From Isoperla grammatica (Eukaryota; Arthropoda; Insecta; Plecoptera; Perlodidae), in NCBI GenBank assembly GCA_945910005.1, contig OX246747.1:18067010-18131009 (forward strand): a DNA stretch of 64,000 nucleotides, written 5' to 3'. Under the pieces are notes generated by a model. The model was not told where the DNA came from, ran no database searches, and saw only the letters and a program-made list of their open reading frames with translations. Below are positions 35,254-46,500 of this stretch, in pieces. Within the stretch, counting starts at the first letter, position 1; every line of letters starts with the position of its first letter. The translations under genes and the position numbers were made by a program.

Positions 35254-35697
35254 TAGGGCTGCCCAACGATATCGATAATTCGATACAATATCGATAATAG
35301 ATAAATAATTCGATATCGATATAGAATAATTATATCTTACATATCGCGATATCGAACTTGTGCCTAATAAGCTAATTGGTACAAAAAATCAATTACGTAT
35401 CACGTCACGCCAACCACACCTTCGCTGTTTTGTGTGGATATTTTACAATTTGAATAGTACAACAAACAAATTGACACACATAGTAAGACATTTCAAAGCT
35501 AAAATATTACTTTACATAATATTGTTTAAAGAATGACCTCTAGCTGGCCTGTAAATCCTAAAAACAGACGAGAAAAGTTTTGATGTGGCGATATCGCCGA
35601 TATCGATACACCACTTGAAAACTTCGATATCGCGACGCGATATCGATATTTCTTCCCGCGATATCGATATGATTTTTTTTATCGTTGGGCAGCCCTA
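35254..35697. mobile_element. nonautonomous hAT element with CGATATCG subterminal repeats
   Basis: The left TAGGGCTGCCCAACGATA equals the inverted right end. The exact duplication CAATTTAT flanks it (35246-35253 and 35698-35705). ATATCGATA words crowd both ends. The 444-bp unit has no coding capacity and sits in the 3' UTR of the old LINE. Confidence 0.95.
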
Positions 35698-36384
35698 CAA
35701 TTTATACATAAAACTAATCCTACTTAAACGACTAGAAGCAATGTTATTTTATTGACAATGTTAGCTCTGACAGCGCTATGGTATAAAAACATTGCTATGG
35801 ATACCAATTTGTGCTGACATAATTTTCATTCATATAATGTTAAAGTAAAATAAAGATACAACTGACAAAAAACTATTATAAATTATAAAATAAGTCTGTA
35901 CTTTGAAATTCGTTTAAAAATAAACTCCAAATGTGATCTAAATTCTAAACTAATAAAATCTAATGACTACGAATAACAAACTAAAACGAACACTTTTATA
36001 AATTTCAAAAGTTACCTTCAACTCATCTGGACGTATTCAATTCAACTCATCTAACAACTCGAGAAAAGAAAAAGAAAAAACTCGAAAGCAGAATTGTGTT
36101 TGGTAAGAAACGAGAAATAATTGGCACGGGTTTTTAATCGTAAGATGGTTTTTGAGTAAGCGGTTATCCTATTTAACTTTTTTTCGTTACAGCGTTGAGG
36201 TTTGAGAGTTAAAATGTTTTCTAATTTATTAACTGATAATGAGCAAATCCATTTATGCGTTCAGTAACTAAAAATAGATGTTGAACAATTTCGTAATTCT
36301 TGTGGGACTTGGTTGTACAATTTTGGCCCTAGGTATGCAACTTGTTTTTGTGCTAGAGTTTTGTTTACTCTAGGAATTATAAGA

Positions 36385-37846
36385 TTATGTTTGAGATTTC
36401 CTCGTGTTTTCGAATGGTGAGATATTTTTTAAAAATCTGTTGAGATTTGTACGTACAAATTTTAGGAGAGTTTTGGCATACAGCTTGTGAATGTTAAAAA
36501 TGTTGCTTTCACTATACACTAGTGTTGTGGGATATAGAAAGTGTTTTTTCATTATTACCTTCAGTATGTGTTTTTGTATTGTGATAAGGGGTATAAGATG
36601 ATTTAGGTAAGTTCCACCCCAAGCTAGTATTCCATATTCAAGTATAGATTGTGTTAAAGAATAGTAGAGCATTTTAAGTGCAGATAGATTAAGAAAGTTT
36701 CTAAGTGTGTAATATTTGTACAGAGTGTTTCTAAGTTTTTTTATAGTTACACACATGGCAGTCCGATTTCATGTGTTGGTCCACAACCACTCCAAGATAC
36801 TGAGTTTGGTATACTTTCTCGATTTTTTTGCTGTTACAAGGAACTGTTATAGCGTTACATGTATTTGTATGTACAGTATTTTTAAGTAGAAGTCATGAAC
36901 AGGTTGGTCAGTTTCTGTAAGAGAATGCAATGTGGAAGGTTTTATCTTTGTTGAGTGTAAGTAGATTTACATCAAGCCATAGTTTTATTTTCCTCATTTC
37001 ATTATCTGCAATTTTGTAAGTAGTTTTCCTGTCGTCGCTAGAAAATACGAGGACAGTGTCATCAGCAAAGGTGACAATTTTACATTTTAACTTAGAATTA
37101 CATAAACTATTTATATATACTGTAAATAGTAAGTATTCCTAGAACAGTTCCTTGGGGAATGCCATACTCAATGATTGAGGAGCTACTGAAGGTATCGTTG
37201 ATTTTCACAACTTGCTCTCTGTTATTTAAGTAACTTTTTATTAGTTGTAGAGCTACACCTCGGATGCCATATTTTTCCAGTTTTGTTAAAAGTTTCTTGA
37301 TTTTTTGAAAGATGTTTGGAAATATTCCTATGGTAAAGCTTAAGTCTATGATGTATTTGAGAGGTTGAACTATGTGACATTTTTTTGCTTTGATTATTTT
37401 TGTGTTTATAAGGTCGGGCCGACTGGGGCAGAGTCTGTTTTTAGCTCATTGATATTTCTTATTATTTCTTCATCAACTGTTGGACTGAGAAATATTGACG
37501 CGTTTTGACGATGTACAGGAAAGTCATCTGCGTTTAGACGGTTGGAAGATGATTGCTTTTTTAGTAGTATGTTTTCAGCCCAACCTGCTAGTCTGCCCAA
37601 ATCTAGAGCAGACTTGTACAATAGAGGATCTAATCTTAGCAAATGACAAAGCCATAAAAGTGGCGGATTTTTGGAAATTAGTTGTCTAGAACGGTGTTCC
37701 GGACACGGAAACGAACGAGCTAATTCTTTTCCTATGTTATTAAAGTAGTTTATGAATGTTTCTGCAACTTTTTGGGGATTACTCTCTGTACTTGCAATAG
37801 CATAGGTTTCAATTCTAAAAATAGATATCGATTGTGCATCCGCCAT
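36385..37846 (-). pseudogene. degenerate LINE reverse transcriptase and linker
   Basis: The 37406-37846 frame corresponds to the linker before RT (a NYFNNIGKELA step). At about 37140-37160 a GIPQGTVLG step is readable, at about 37060 an FADDTVLVFS step (the YADD-equivalent) in another frame, and 36385-36756 gives the RT C-terminal segment (QSILEYGILAWGG). The fingers region is missing and several frameshifts occur. No enzyme can be made. Confidence 0.8.
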
Positions 37847-37892
37847 CTTTCTTATATCGATACTGATTTCGAGTCAAACAAACAAACCAAAC

Positions 37893-38000
37893 ATGCCGGC
37901 TACCAAGCACTGTTGTTATGGGTTGTGCAACAGTGATTCTAGGTATTATCATAAAGAACACATTACAAATGTTACGTTTTTTACCTTCACCTCTTTTTAA
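37893..38000 (+). pseudogene. THAP zinc-finger N-terminal fragment
   Basis: An ATG at 37893 opens 35 codons beginning MPATKHCCYGLCNSDSRY and reaching a TFFTF step before a stop. The early Cys pair and the following sequence match the first half of THAP (C2CH) DNA-binding domains of transposon proteins. The second Cys-x2-His half is missing. It faces the minus-strand exon ending at 37985, so the two genes collide, as in an internally deleted element. Confidence 0.5.
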
Positions 38001-38640
38001 AGGTTTAGCTGTGTGAGCATCAACATTCTCACTGTTGTCATGAAGCTGGCTAGAGTTTTCGTCAGAGCTTGTCTTGTCATTAGCTTGTGGCACAACAAAT
38101 TCGCTTATGGATTGTACAGATTCAATTAGGTGGTAGTACACATTACCATAATTAAATCTTTCTGGAGGAAAAATCTTCTTGTAAATCTGCTAGCCTTAGC
38201 CACGAAGCTGTTGTTGTATCAGCTCTTTGGTTGCTGGCTGCATCCAATTTGGCGTTGTACCATTTTCCGCCGTCCACAGCTGGGCTTATTGGAATATTAC
38301 CAACCTTTAAAGATTGTGTCACTCTGTTGAAAAAACAAATTATTTACAACATCATAACTAGCCCAATGGAGGTTAAACTTTTATTAGAATAGGCCCTAGG
38401 CCTACCAATATGCATGCAATCGCCAAGCTGTACTAACCTCAATATAAAATCTGGTCTTAAACCACGTTTGGGTGATTCTCTGCACTCCAACCATCTTTTT
38501 AATTGTTCATTTGAACTACGGGATACTTCATCGTACAGTAATTTGGCCCCAGGTACCTCATTTTCATCTAAAACTACGATGTAAACATCGGTACCGCCAT
38601 AGTTTCCATCACTGGTGTGTTTGTCTGAATGTCAAACAGC
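37985..38640 (-). pseudogene. two exons of a YqaJ/SAP-type transposon protein
   Basis: Exon A (about 38640-38438) reads NEVPGAKLLYDEVS and QLKRWLECR...GLRPDFIL, a SAP-like segment, and ends at a GTTAGT donor. Exon B (38323-37985) starts after a TTTTTTCAACAG acceptor, contains DGGKWYNAK and FNYGNVYYHLIES, and ends at a GAAG|GTAAAA donor. One frameshift lies between these two steps. This series is typical of the large invertebrate proteins whose last domain is YqaJ-like, such as the exon at 5233. It lies within the old LINE, between LINE blocks ending at about 37840 and 38690. Confidence 0.55.
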
Positions 38641-38689
38641 GTCGTCTGCTTGTGTGCGCGCAATATTTTGTGTGAGGTCAGGAACCAGC

Positions 38690-39320
38690 TATCCCAGACC
38701 TATGCTATTGTTTATCATTATTTTGTCTATAATATTAGATTTTGCTTTTTGATTGCTTGTTGCCTCATTGATGATTTTCCACACTGTTTTAATATCTTTA
38801 TTTGCATCTGCTATTTTGTTTTTTGTAGTAATCGTTCTTAGTTGACTGTATTAACCTATTTAAGTGATTCCTGTATTGTTTGTAAGAAGATCGTAATTCA
38901 ACATTGTTAGGATTTTTTAGGACTTGCTTACATATTCGATCTCTGTGCTTAATTGACTGTATAAGTCCTAATGTTATCCCTGGTTTTAGTTTTTTAGTTT
39001 TATTATTTGTTTTGATTCGAAGAGCTGAGTTTCGTAAAAGTTTTAATTTTGTCAATAAATGTCTCTGTGGCTTTGTCGATGTTTTGTTCATTTAGCACTG
39101 ATTCCCATGTTTAGTTTTTTAGAAAGTCATCAAGTTGCAAGAAATTCAGAATGTGTATTTGTTTATAGCTACCCTTAGTATCGCTAGGCTCAATGACTGC
39201 ATTTCCATTTTCCATTCCAATTATGACTTACTCGTTTGTACAATTGCCGTATGGAACTTATTAACTTGATTTGACTTAAGAAATATGTGTTCAATGCAAG
39301 TATTTGTTTGATTGTTTACT
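38690..39320 (-). pseudogene. LINE linker and endonuclease C-terminal remnants
   Basis: Residues near KKLKPGITLGLIQSIKHRDR and YRNHLNRLIQSTKNDYY align with KKLKPWITKGLIVSIRRRDQ and YRNFLSNLIDKTKNEYY of the younger LINE. A readable TCIEHIFLKSN at about 39290 corresponds to the SCIDHIFINSD step of its endonuclease. Frame changes separate the blocks. Confidence 0.75.
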
Positions 39321-39323
39321 CTA

Positions 39324-40070
39324 GGCCGATCCACAATTGAAATAAGGGTTGAAATAAGAATCCGTGAAATAGTGAAATAACAACGAACTGGTTCACAACA
39401 GACCCGTAGTACCTTATTTCAACATAGGAGAGCGTTTCAATCGAGCACTGTTCGACCGGATCTGACGCCAAAGTCACGGCCTACTCCAAACCCATAGCAG
39501 GCCGTGGCCAAATGTGGCTTTGCACTGCGACTTTTTTCCACTCGCAGCGCCAGCACCGACAAACAACGAGCTGTCAAAGTAATAAAATTGCAACATTATG
39601 AAGAAAACGAGGTATGGCAATAGTAACTGCTCACCAGTTAAAACGACTAATGATGGGCAACCAAGTTGTAAACGTTTTGTATGTTTCTTGTTTGTTTTGA
39701 AGATTTGTTTTCAAAATCAGGATATTTTATTGTTTGACAGCTTGATGTTTGCCGATCGATTCATTTAATTTGTTTCATTGTTGTAAAACAAGCTTGCAAG
39801 AAGCCTACCTAACGTGGACGACGACGACGACAATAACAACAACAACAACGACGATAATATCCGGTTCGACTGGAGTAGGCCTTCTCTTCTCGAGCTTTGA
39901 TTGGTTCGTCATAAGAAGTTGAAATAAGAAATGGAATTGAATAATTTCTTATGACTATTTCAATCCACTGTGACAGTTGTGAACCATAGCATTGTTATTG
40001 CATGTTCCATTTCGCTTAAACCTTATTGCTATTTCACTATTTCAACTCTTATTTCAATTGTGAATCCGCC
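39324..40070. mobile_element. MITE with CACAATTGAAATAAG ends
   Basis: The left end GGCCGATCCACAATTGAAATA is mirrored by the right end (inverted GGCGGATTCACAATTGAAATA). TTGAAATAAG and GTGAAATA words repeat inside both ends. The centre (39540-39800) resembles 7790-8045, including GAGCTGTCAAAGTAAT, ATAGTAACTGCTC and TTTGACAGCTTG. It splits the endonuclease of the old LINE. The target duplication is unclear. Confidence 0.75.
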
Positions 40071-40177
40071 TTCTAGTAGCATTTTCTATGAGCGGTAAAA
40101 ATCCGTTAGCAAGCATAGTATTTAAATATTGTTGTATATGTTGTGATTCACTCTCCCTCTCTTGATTAGTATTAATA

Positions 40178-40663
40178 TTAATATTTATGTCTTCTATCAG
40201 TATAACGTGCATGTTTTTTTCTTTGGATATTGTGTATTGTAATTTGTTTATGAAGGTCTGTATATTGCTTCATGGTGATCTGTACATGGCAAGAATAGAA
40301 AATGATTTTTTTGCCGATTACAATTTGAATGTTAATATAGTTAGCTTGAGATATTTCTTCTACCATTGAAATACGCAATTGGTTGTAGATTCCATTTCTA
40401 ATAAACATTGAAATGCCGTCAAATTGTGTTACCTTGTTACTATAGTTATAGGTTGTGTAGTTTTTAATTTTAAAATTGGTTTCATTCGTTCTTATAAGCT
40501 GTGTTTCTGTGAGGATTATTATATCAAATGTAACTTTACAAGTTTGTAATGTAATTATGAGTTCATCAAAGTGTTTTCTAATACTACCTATATTAAAATG
40601 TATTATCTTTAATCCTGATACATGCTTAAACGTATCATGTAGTTCATCAATGCTCCCGAGCAT
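40178..40663 (-). pseudogene. LINE endonuclease N-terminal remnant
   Basis: The frame contains KIIHFNIGSIRKHFDEL and DIIILTETQL, matching the first two APE-endonuclease motifs of the LINE at 46757-50885 (FKTIHVNIRGIRKNFDQL; DVIVLTETHL). Mutations and a frame break follow. Confidence 0.85.
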
Positions 40664-41214
40664 GAGAGATGAGTTGACTTCATCCAGATCGTATAAATCC
40701 TCGGTTATTATCTTGTTAACGATAGAAAGAATAGACTACAATCATGCAATTCAAGATCTGTAAAAAAGAAACAAGAAACTTAATATATAATATAGTACTA
40801 TATACTGACAATATATAGTATATACATGGTACTAATAATAAAGAATAAAGTTAACTACTTAACTAAACTAAAATAAAATTACATTAATCATATAGAGAGT
40901 TACGAAGCAAAGAGTAGGATGGTCTATTTGTGAGTGTACAGTCTTATGATATAATGGAATAATTGCAAATAAGATTAAAATGGTTGATAGTTAAATGGCA
41001 ATAGAAACAGCTCATGAATTAAGAAGAGAGACATGATGAGAACAATGATGTTATACTGCATAAGTTCCAATGTATAGCGTAGAAGAGTGTGAAGTGCGGC
41101 CGCACAGGATAAGTGTACGGTTTATTACTGGTTGTAAGCCTAGGCGTTCTTTGAGGGACATACCAATTGTAGGCTCCTCACCTGAATCGGGTCACCAGGC
41201 CAGGGTAGTCGTCC

Positions 41215-41460
41215 TGATTCGTGAGGTTGTACTTTTTATTATCCGGACATAACACAAAGATCTTACCATCTTGTGTCCAAACGTGCTTTTTGCCTGCAAG
41301 AGCAACACATTTCTGTACTAGACTTATCCTCTGACTTGTTAGGGATTCGGTTACTGCAATGCTGGTTCCTTTGAGGTTTCTTTTTTGTCGCCAAATGTCG
41401 TTCCTGGTGGAGTAGCTGATGAATTTTACACAGTGCTTTTTTTCTTAAATAAAGTTAGCC
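41215..41460 (-). pseudogene. LINE ORF1 (FP25K-like) C-terminal remnant
   Basis: Read on minus, the steps NDIWRQKRNLKGT, VTESLT and HVWTQDGKIFVL correspond to the C-terminal part of ORF1 proteins of this LINE type (compare DDILRGMKNKKNLL, INEHLT and FVWSKGGRVFL at 50428-50865). It is the 5'-most recognisable block of the old copy. Confidence 0.6.
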
Positions 41461-42039
41461 GGTACGTTCGGTATAATATTTCATGTGACTGGCGTGGTAT
41501 AGCTGGGGCCAGCCGCCGGAGGCAAATTCGCCGTAGGCGAAAAAATGTTGGGGTACTGCATTAAGATGGAAGATTACGTAGTGCTATAATTTACCTTCAC
41601 CCGCTAGATGCCTCTGAAAATCACTTCTGAGCGGAGGGGAAATGTTACTGCGTGGTGGTGGGGATAGTTCTACTCGAGACGTCGACAAGAGAAGGTCTCG
41701 GCTGCTGTTCCGTTCCGTTCAGACGCGTAGTCGTTTGGCCAAGTCGCCCAAGGAATGAATGGAGAGCCCCCGCGGAGGTGCCTATTGTCACAGTCTCGAA
41801 CTGCTGCCCGTCCTTATCCCGACTACTCGCTGGCTAGTCACGGCCGGGCGCAGAACAATTCAAACCTTTTCTTTTGTCTTGCTAGGTACTTTATTTACAA
41901 CACGTTTTTCGTGAATCATATTAGTTTCGTTGCCGCATAGTGTTCGTGATTAGGTGTTGATCATGAGACTTTTTGACTTTTTGCTCTACGATGAAAACAA
42001 CAGATTTAATCCAAATTCCAATACTCAATACTGCATTGA
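41461..42039. other. spacer with a TE-end block
   Basis: 41495-41545 carries the inverse of the GCCTCCGGCGGCTGG block seen at 23795-23860. No gene is recognised. Confidence 0.4.
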
Positions 42040-42245
42040 TGGTGATGGTGATGATGATGATTGTGATGATAGTGATGATGAAGATGATGATATTTGGGCT
42101 TAGACGATGAGTGGGTGATGATCATGATGATGAAAAACTACCACATGACATCCATGCCCAAGGCAATTTCGAACCTGGAACGCAGATACCGCGGTTTACT
42201 AGACCAACGCCTAATCGACTGCGGCCAACTACACTGGCAAACTGG
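42040..42245 (-). repeat. tRNA-derived SINE, copy 2
   Basis: The head GGCCGCAGTCGATTAGGCG, the segment TAAACCGCGGT-TCTGCGTTCCAGGTTCGA (B box slightly mutated) and the GATGTCATGTGG body match the copy at 10561-10750. The tail is an ATC-rich run (GATGATGATG on plus) at 42038-42095. Confidence 0.78.
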
Positions 42246-42379
42246 CTAATGACAAGTGGTTTACCATATGGTATTTTGTTGATGTAAGGCATAAGTTTAT
42301 TTTTCACGTTCATACTTCATACTTAATATACATACATCAACACACTATAACTATTATATAGATTGTAAAGTGTCATCAT

Positions 42380-42450
42380 CTATCCCCCAAGCTGTTGCTC
42401 GGCAAGCCGGAGACGTAGGTTCGATTCCAAGACGAGTCAGGTAAGTAAAG
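42380..42450 (+). repeat. tRNA-like/SINE fragment
   Basis: AGGTTCGATTCC at about 42417-42428 is a good Pol III B box. An A box is not clear, and the flanks do not fold into a full cloverleaf by eye. Confidence 0.3.
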
Positions 42451-42559
42451 AAAGAGATTCGAACCCACTTACAATATGGATATTCCGACCCAGGTAACAA
42501 ATGCTGCGAAATGCGTAACATTTCTGTCACCTTGTATTTTTTTTTGTCACAGGCTGCCA

Positions 42560-43140
42560 CCAACCCCCTCCTACAACTAGGTATTGGTCGTACAAACTTC
42601 GGTTACAAACATTTGACATGAATGTGTGCCAGAAGTTTGTTTCAAGTTGTAACGATATATTCATCGCATAGCATCATCTCCACAACTAGGCTTGGTGTAA
42701 AAGTTGGTTCTAATTACAAGGTAATAATTTAATAAATGAAGACAAAGTTCCAGTTGAATAAAATAAGCATTCTTTATTTTAAATGTCTGTTTAAACTGCT
42801 GGTGAAGCGTTAGAGGTCAAGAGTGCAGTGGTATTTCTCACCGTGTCTAATTTAGAGCTTATATTGATCGGTTATGTAGTTCAATAATGAAACAATACTA
42901 TTGTCTGTTATGAATATAAACTAGGTTATTCTCACGTATTTCTTGCCAAAATAGTGATATGTTATTATTTCGATGTCTTTACATATCTTCGGACATTTAC
43001 TACGTCTAAATTAAAACATCAATTAAAAAATCGATTATAGCTCACAAAAATATACAGCAATATGCGAATGAGTATGCAAACACAATAGTATCCAAATACA
43101 TTCTATACTACATGGCACTACACAAATCATAATAATAATT
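42560..43140. other. AT-rich spacer
   Basis: No gene or repeat is recognised. Confidence 0.5.
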
Positions 43141-43148
43141 TAAAAAAA

Positions 43149-43198
<50 letters not shown>

Positions 43199-43205
43199 TA
43201 ATAAT
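43141..43205. repeat. AAT microsatellite
   Basis: About 20 near-perfect AAT units, interrupted at the edges by A runs. Confidence 0.95.
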
Positions 43206-44089
43206 ACTTATACTTATACATCATTTAAATCAATGTTTAAATAGGTGATTACAGTTTACCAAAATATACATCAATTTTTCAACACAAATTGTATACAATT
43301 TGGAAATATATTATAATACGTCGTGTTTCTACAACCTTATGAACATTCATAAAATAGCCATCAGCTCAAACTAAAGGTAAGCATGAACCATTGTTGTATT
43401 GTATGCGCAACAAGACAACCAGTCACGTGCTGTTGTACGGATAGTATTGGAGTGTCAAATACTGAAGATAACATCCATATTCCAATCGCCGATATGGTAA
43501 ATTGGTTACACAACCCTGTACCAGAGGTTTATAAAAGTTACAAAATATATAATTATAATTTCTTGTTCGTTGATGGAATATCGCGGGTGTGAAGACATGT
43601 GCCGGTAAAGAGAATACATGTTTGTAAGCACACCATCGATAGAGTTGTAAAATTTGGCAATTATCCAAACAAATAGGTTTTACTGAGGGGACGAACTCAG
43701 CGAAGACGCACAAGTGGCGTAATTACGACGTCTGTACTCTTGTGCAACGCACATCACGAAGAGAGTACACACAACTTGTAGCAAAATCAACATGTACTAC
43801 ACTTGCCGTGTATGCTTTGGAATACAAAAGATTAAATACATTCTAACGCGAGGAGATCAAATGCACAAGACAACTTCAATTACTACGACGAATACAGGGT
43901 CATAGGAAACTATTGTGTTGCTATAGCTCCAGGCGTTCTGGATATCGGAGCCACGGGGGTGCCTGCCTGGGTTGTCATTGTGGTTACTGAAGATCACTGA
44001 ATGGTGGAAACACTCCCACAAGACAAACTACCAAACAAATGCCGGGGTCTAAACAATACAATTGGAGCAGTCCGCGCTAATATTGTTGT
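43206..44089. other. spacer, no supported gene
   Basis: A 69-codon plus frame (43383-43592) starting MNHCCIVCATRQPVTCC is cysteine-rich at its start but lacks splice or family support. Confidence 0.4.
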
Positions 44090-44160
44090 TGTCGGTCCTA
44101 TGGAGCTAAGAGGCGTGAGTTCGAATCCCGTGTTTAAATCATTATCATCTCATTCATTAA
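44090..44160 (+). repeat. tRNA-like SINE fragment before a microsatellite
   Basis: A GAGTTCGAATCCCG B box at about 44118-44131 is followed by an AT-rich tail that runs into the AAT microsatellite. The A-box region is unclear, so only a fragment is claimed. Confidence 0.35.
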
Positions 44161-44186
44161 TTATAATAATAATAATAATAATAATG

Positions 44187-44248
<62 letters not shown>

Positions 44249-44267
44249 TATAATAATAATAATAATG

Positions 44268-44322
<55 letters not shown>

Positions 44323-44390
44323 TAATATTAAAAATAAAAAAATAACAATAATAGTAATAATAATAATAATAATGATGATAACAATAATTT
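44161..44390. repeat. long AAT/TAA microsatellite
   Basis: About 230 bp of AAT units with rare ATG and TTA interruptions. It lies at the tail side of the SINE on the minus strand (44391-44650) and may have expanded from its 3' tail. Confidence 0.95.
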
Positions 44391-44650
44391 TTCGTGGGAT
44401 TACCCGTTCTAGAGTGCACACCAGCTTTACCTGATGTGTCCCTCTTCATATGCCTAACCAGGTTATTAGGGTGTGTTTATAGTTAGGAAGGAATGTCCGA
44501 GAGCTGCTGGTAGGACTCATTCCCAGCATTCGCCTTTACGACTGAGGAAGCCCTAGGAAAAAACCTTCAGTCATGACTGCCGGTGGCCGGAATCGAACCG
44601 GCGATCTCCCGAACTAGAGTCTCGCGTCTTACCGCTGAGTCGACTCATCG
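44391..44650 (-). repeat. tRNA-derived SINE, second family
   Basis: The minus-strand head GATGAGTCGACTCAGCGGTAA with a B box GGTTCGATTCCGG (about 44590-44602) is followed by a body ending in TTACCCG...CCACGAAA. The tail is the TTA/ATT microsatellite at 44161-44390. It differs from the SINE at 10561 and 42040. Confidence 0.7.
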
Positions 44651-45047
44651 CCTCTTGGACAAATGCTACAACAATGTAATTGTTCATAGCTTTGTTGTGA
44701 TCTTATAGGTAACGTTCGCGCAAGTGTGATATTTATTGGCATAATAAATAATTACTGATTATTTATTGAATGTCATAAACTGCAATCGCAGCTGTCAATA
44801 CATTTTCAGTGCGATGCGATTGTTGAATAGAATTGTACAATAGAATCATACATTTACTGGAAACTCACACAAGTGTATTGCACTAGGTAGGCCAACCGAG
44901 TTCTCAAACAAGGACAGCCAATCAAAGATAGTATTGGGAAACAATTATTGCGAGGTCGGATTGGAACTCTTTTTTCTACGTATTTACAAAGCAAATTTAT
45001 AATATTATAAACAAACATATTCTTGATATTTAAACATGTAATGTACA

Positions 45048-45284
45048 CAATAGGGAATGTTCCACATTTCCCGATATTGGTTCCATCATGCGAAATAGAT
45101 AGATAGGCCCGTATCTACAAATACCGGCAACATACTTTCCCCATTTCAAAATGTCACAGTTCGATTTTTATAACGTTACCAAGTTTGACATGTTGCCTTT
45201 CCCGGACTTATCGTGAAACGAATGGTTACGTCATAACTGACTAAACATCACTGTTTATGAATGAATTTGCCAATCAACAATTCA
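45048..45284 (+). repeat. dispersed repeat, copy B (partner at 7500-7720)
   Basis: It is collinear with 7500-7720 over about 220 bp in the same orientation. GC tracts at 7290-7430 and 45990-46040 share a CAGCCAGCCAGGCAGCC-type run in the neighbourhood of each copy, though on opposite sides. Confidence 0.75.
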
Positions 45285-45630
45285 CACTTCCTTAGTAACA
45301 ATAATGTAGAAGTAGTGCTAGTTTTGAACATTTGCCCCTCCCCCCCCCCCCCCCCCCCCTTCATTCGATGTCTACACCCCCGGGATTCGAAATAGTACCC
45401 CCGGGAACCAAATTCTGAAATCAACACCGATTATGCTTCAATCTACAGACATAGAATCTGCATCTTTCTGATCTTACTTCTATTGATAAATGAGAATGTT
45501 CGCAATCATGATTTTATCGGCAATATACACGCCATCCCATGTGGTAAATATGGGGGGGGGGGGGGTCCTATTTCGGGTTATAGAAATTATTCGGACTTCC
45601 TTATGGATCCCTTCCCGTCCGTGTGTCTCG
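45285..45630. other. spacer with poly-C and poly-G runs
   Basis: A run of about 20 C lies at 45339-45359 and a run of about 14 G at 45553-45567. Nothing coding is seen. Confidence 0.6.
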
Positions 45631-45705
45631 TACGTTAGGGCACCGGTGCTAAGTGTGTCAGTTACTTAGAGACGTGGGTTCGAATCACACCTAACGTAAG
45701 CCTAC
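45631..45705 (+). repeat. tRNA-like sequence
   Basis: ACGTTAG near the start pairs with CTAACGT at the end like an acceptor stem. The T-arm-like GTGGGTTCGAATCACAC has an exact B box with one stem mismatch. The D-arm/A box is poor, so a decayed tRNA or SINE head is more likely than a working tRNA. Confidence 0.4.
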
Positions 45706-46500
45706 GTGTTTTTTGTAATTATACTTGTAATCACTTTGTATAATCTCTATAAAGCCTCATAGTCTCGAATACCATAATTGTAATAACAGATATGTAAAGC
45801 AACAATAATCAATACGTATCATTATCTTCATGAATCTCCACCCCATTCGATATTGGTTCTCGTACAAAATCTAAAGCGAATGGCCACAACAAATGTCTTT
45901 AGGATCGAAACATATGTCAGTCCTACTGTTTCGCGTTTAGCAGACCTCCATGAGCAAGAAGGGTAGCTATGGAAAGGAATGTGGTTGTTTTGTTTGGGGA
46001 GCGGCTACAGCCAGCCAGGCAGCCAGCCAGGCGCCCGACCGGCACGGTAGGGGAAGTGACTGCCATGCTTCAACTAGTGAACGAAAACTCCACGGCAGCA
46101 TCTATCAGTACAAATCACGCGATATTGTAGACGCAACTGTGGCTTACCTAATTAAGATATCGCATTGAAATTTTAAAACTTAGTTATTTAGATCATGCTT
46201 AAGATCCACAGTTTTTTTAATTTTTCAGTTTAGGTTCCGTGTGAATTTTCAAATTTGAATAATAAAAAAAAATAATAGTTATCACATTTGTGAAAATGTA
46301 AAAAGCTATAAACCTGATGACATCTGTTTTCTATACACAGAAAAAACTGCATTGAAATAGAGGCTATAGTTTAGAAATTATAGCGCATTCCCTAAGACCC
46401 TGTAAACAAGCCTGGTATCCTTCCCCCTTAAGTTTGATGGCCAAAAACGCATTTTTAAGGCGGATTTGTATCGTAGATATCGACGTAATATGAAGCTTAT
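45706..46500. other. spacer, no supported gene
   Basis: It includes the CAGCCAGCCAGGC run at 46008-46032 and AT-rich sequence up to the gap. Confidence 0.5.

Larger units (their letters stand above)
35080..41460 (-). mobile_element. old, broken LINE copy (same family as 46757-50885)
   Basis: The order on the minus strand is ORF1 remnant (41215-41460), endonuclease start (40178-40663), endonuclease end (about 39240-39320), linker (38690-39091, 37406-37846), RT (36980-37230), RT C-terminus (36385-36756), AT-rich 3' UTR and a TTGAA-type tail at 35085-35110. Each block resembles its counterpart in the younger copy. Three insertions interrupt it: 35254-35697, about 37840-38690 and 39324-40070. 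Many stops and frameshifts make it a dead copy. Confidence 0.85.

Noticed and set aside
44001..44449. Poly-isoleucine open frames
   Set aside because: They are translations of the AAT microsatellite, not genes.
45631..45705. Functional tRNA gene
   Set aside because: The T arm and acceptor pairing are suggestive, but the D arm and A box are poor and a T-stem mismatch is present.
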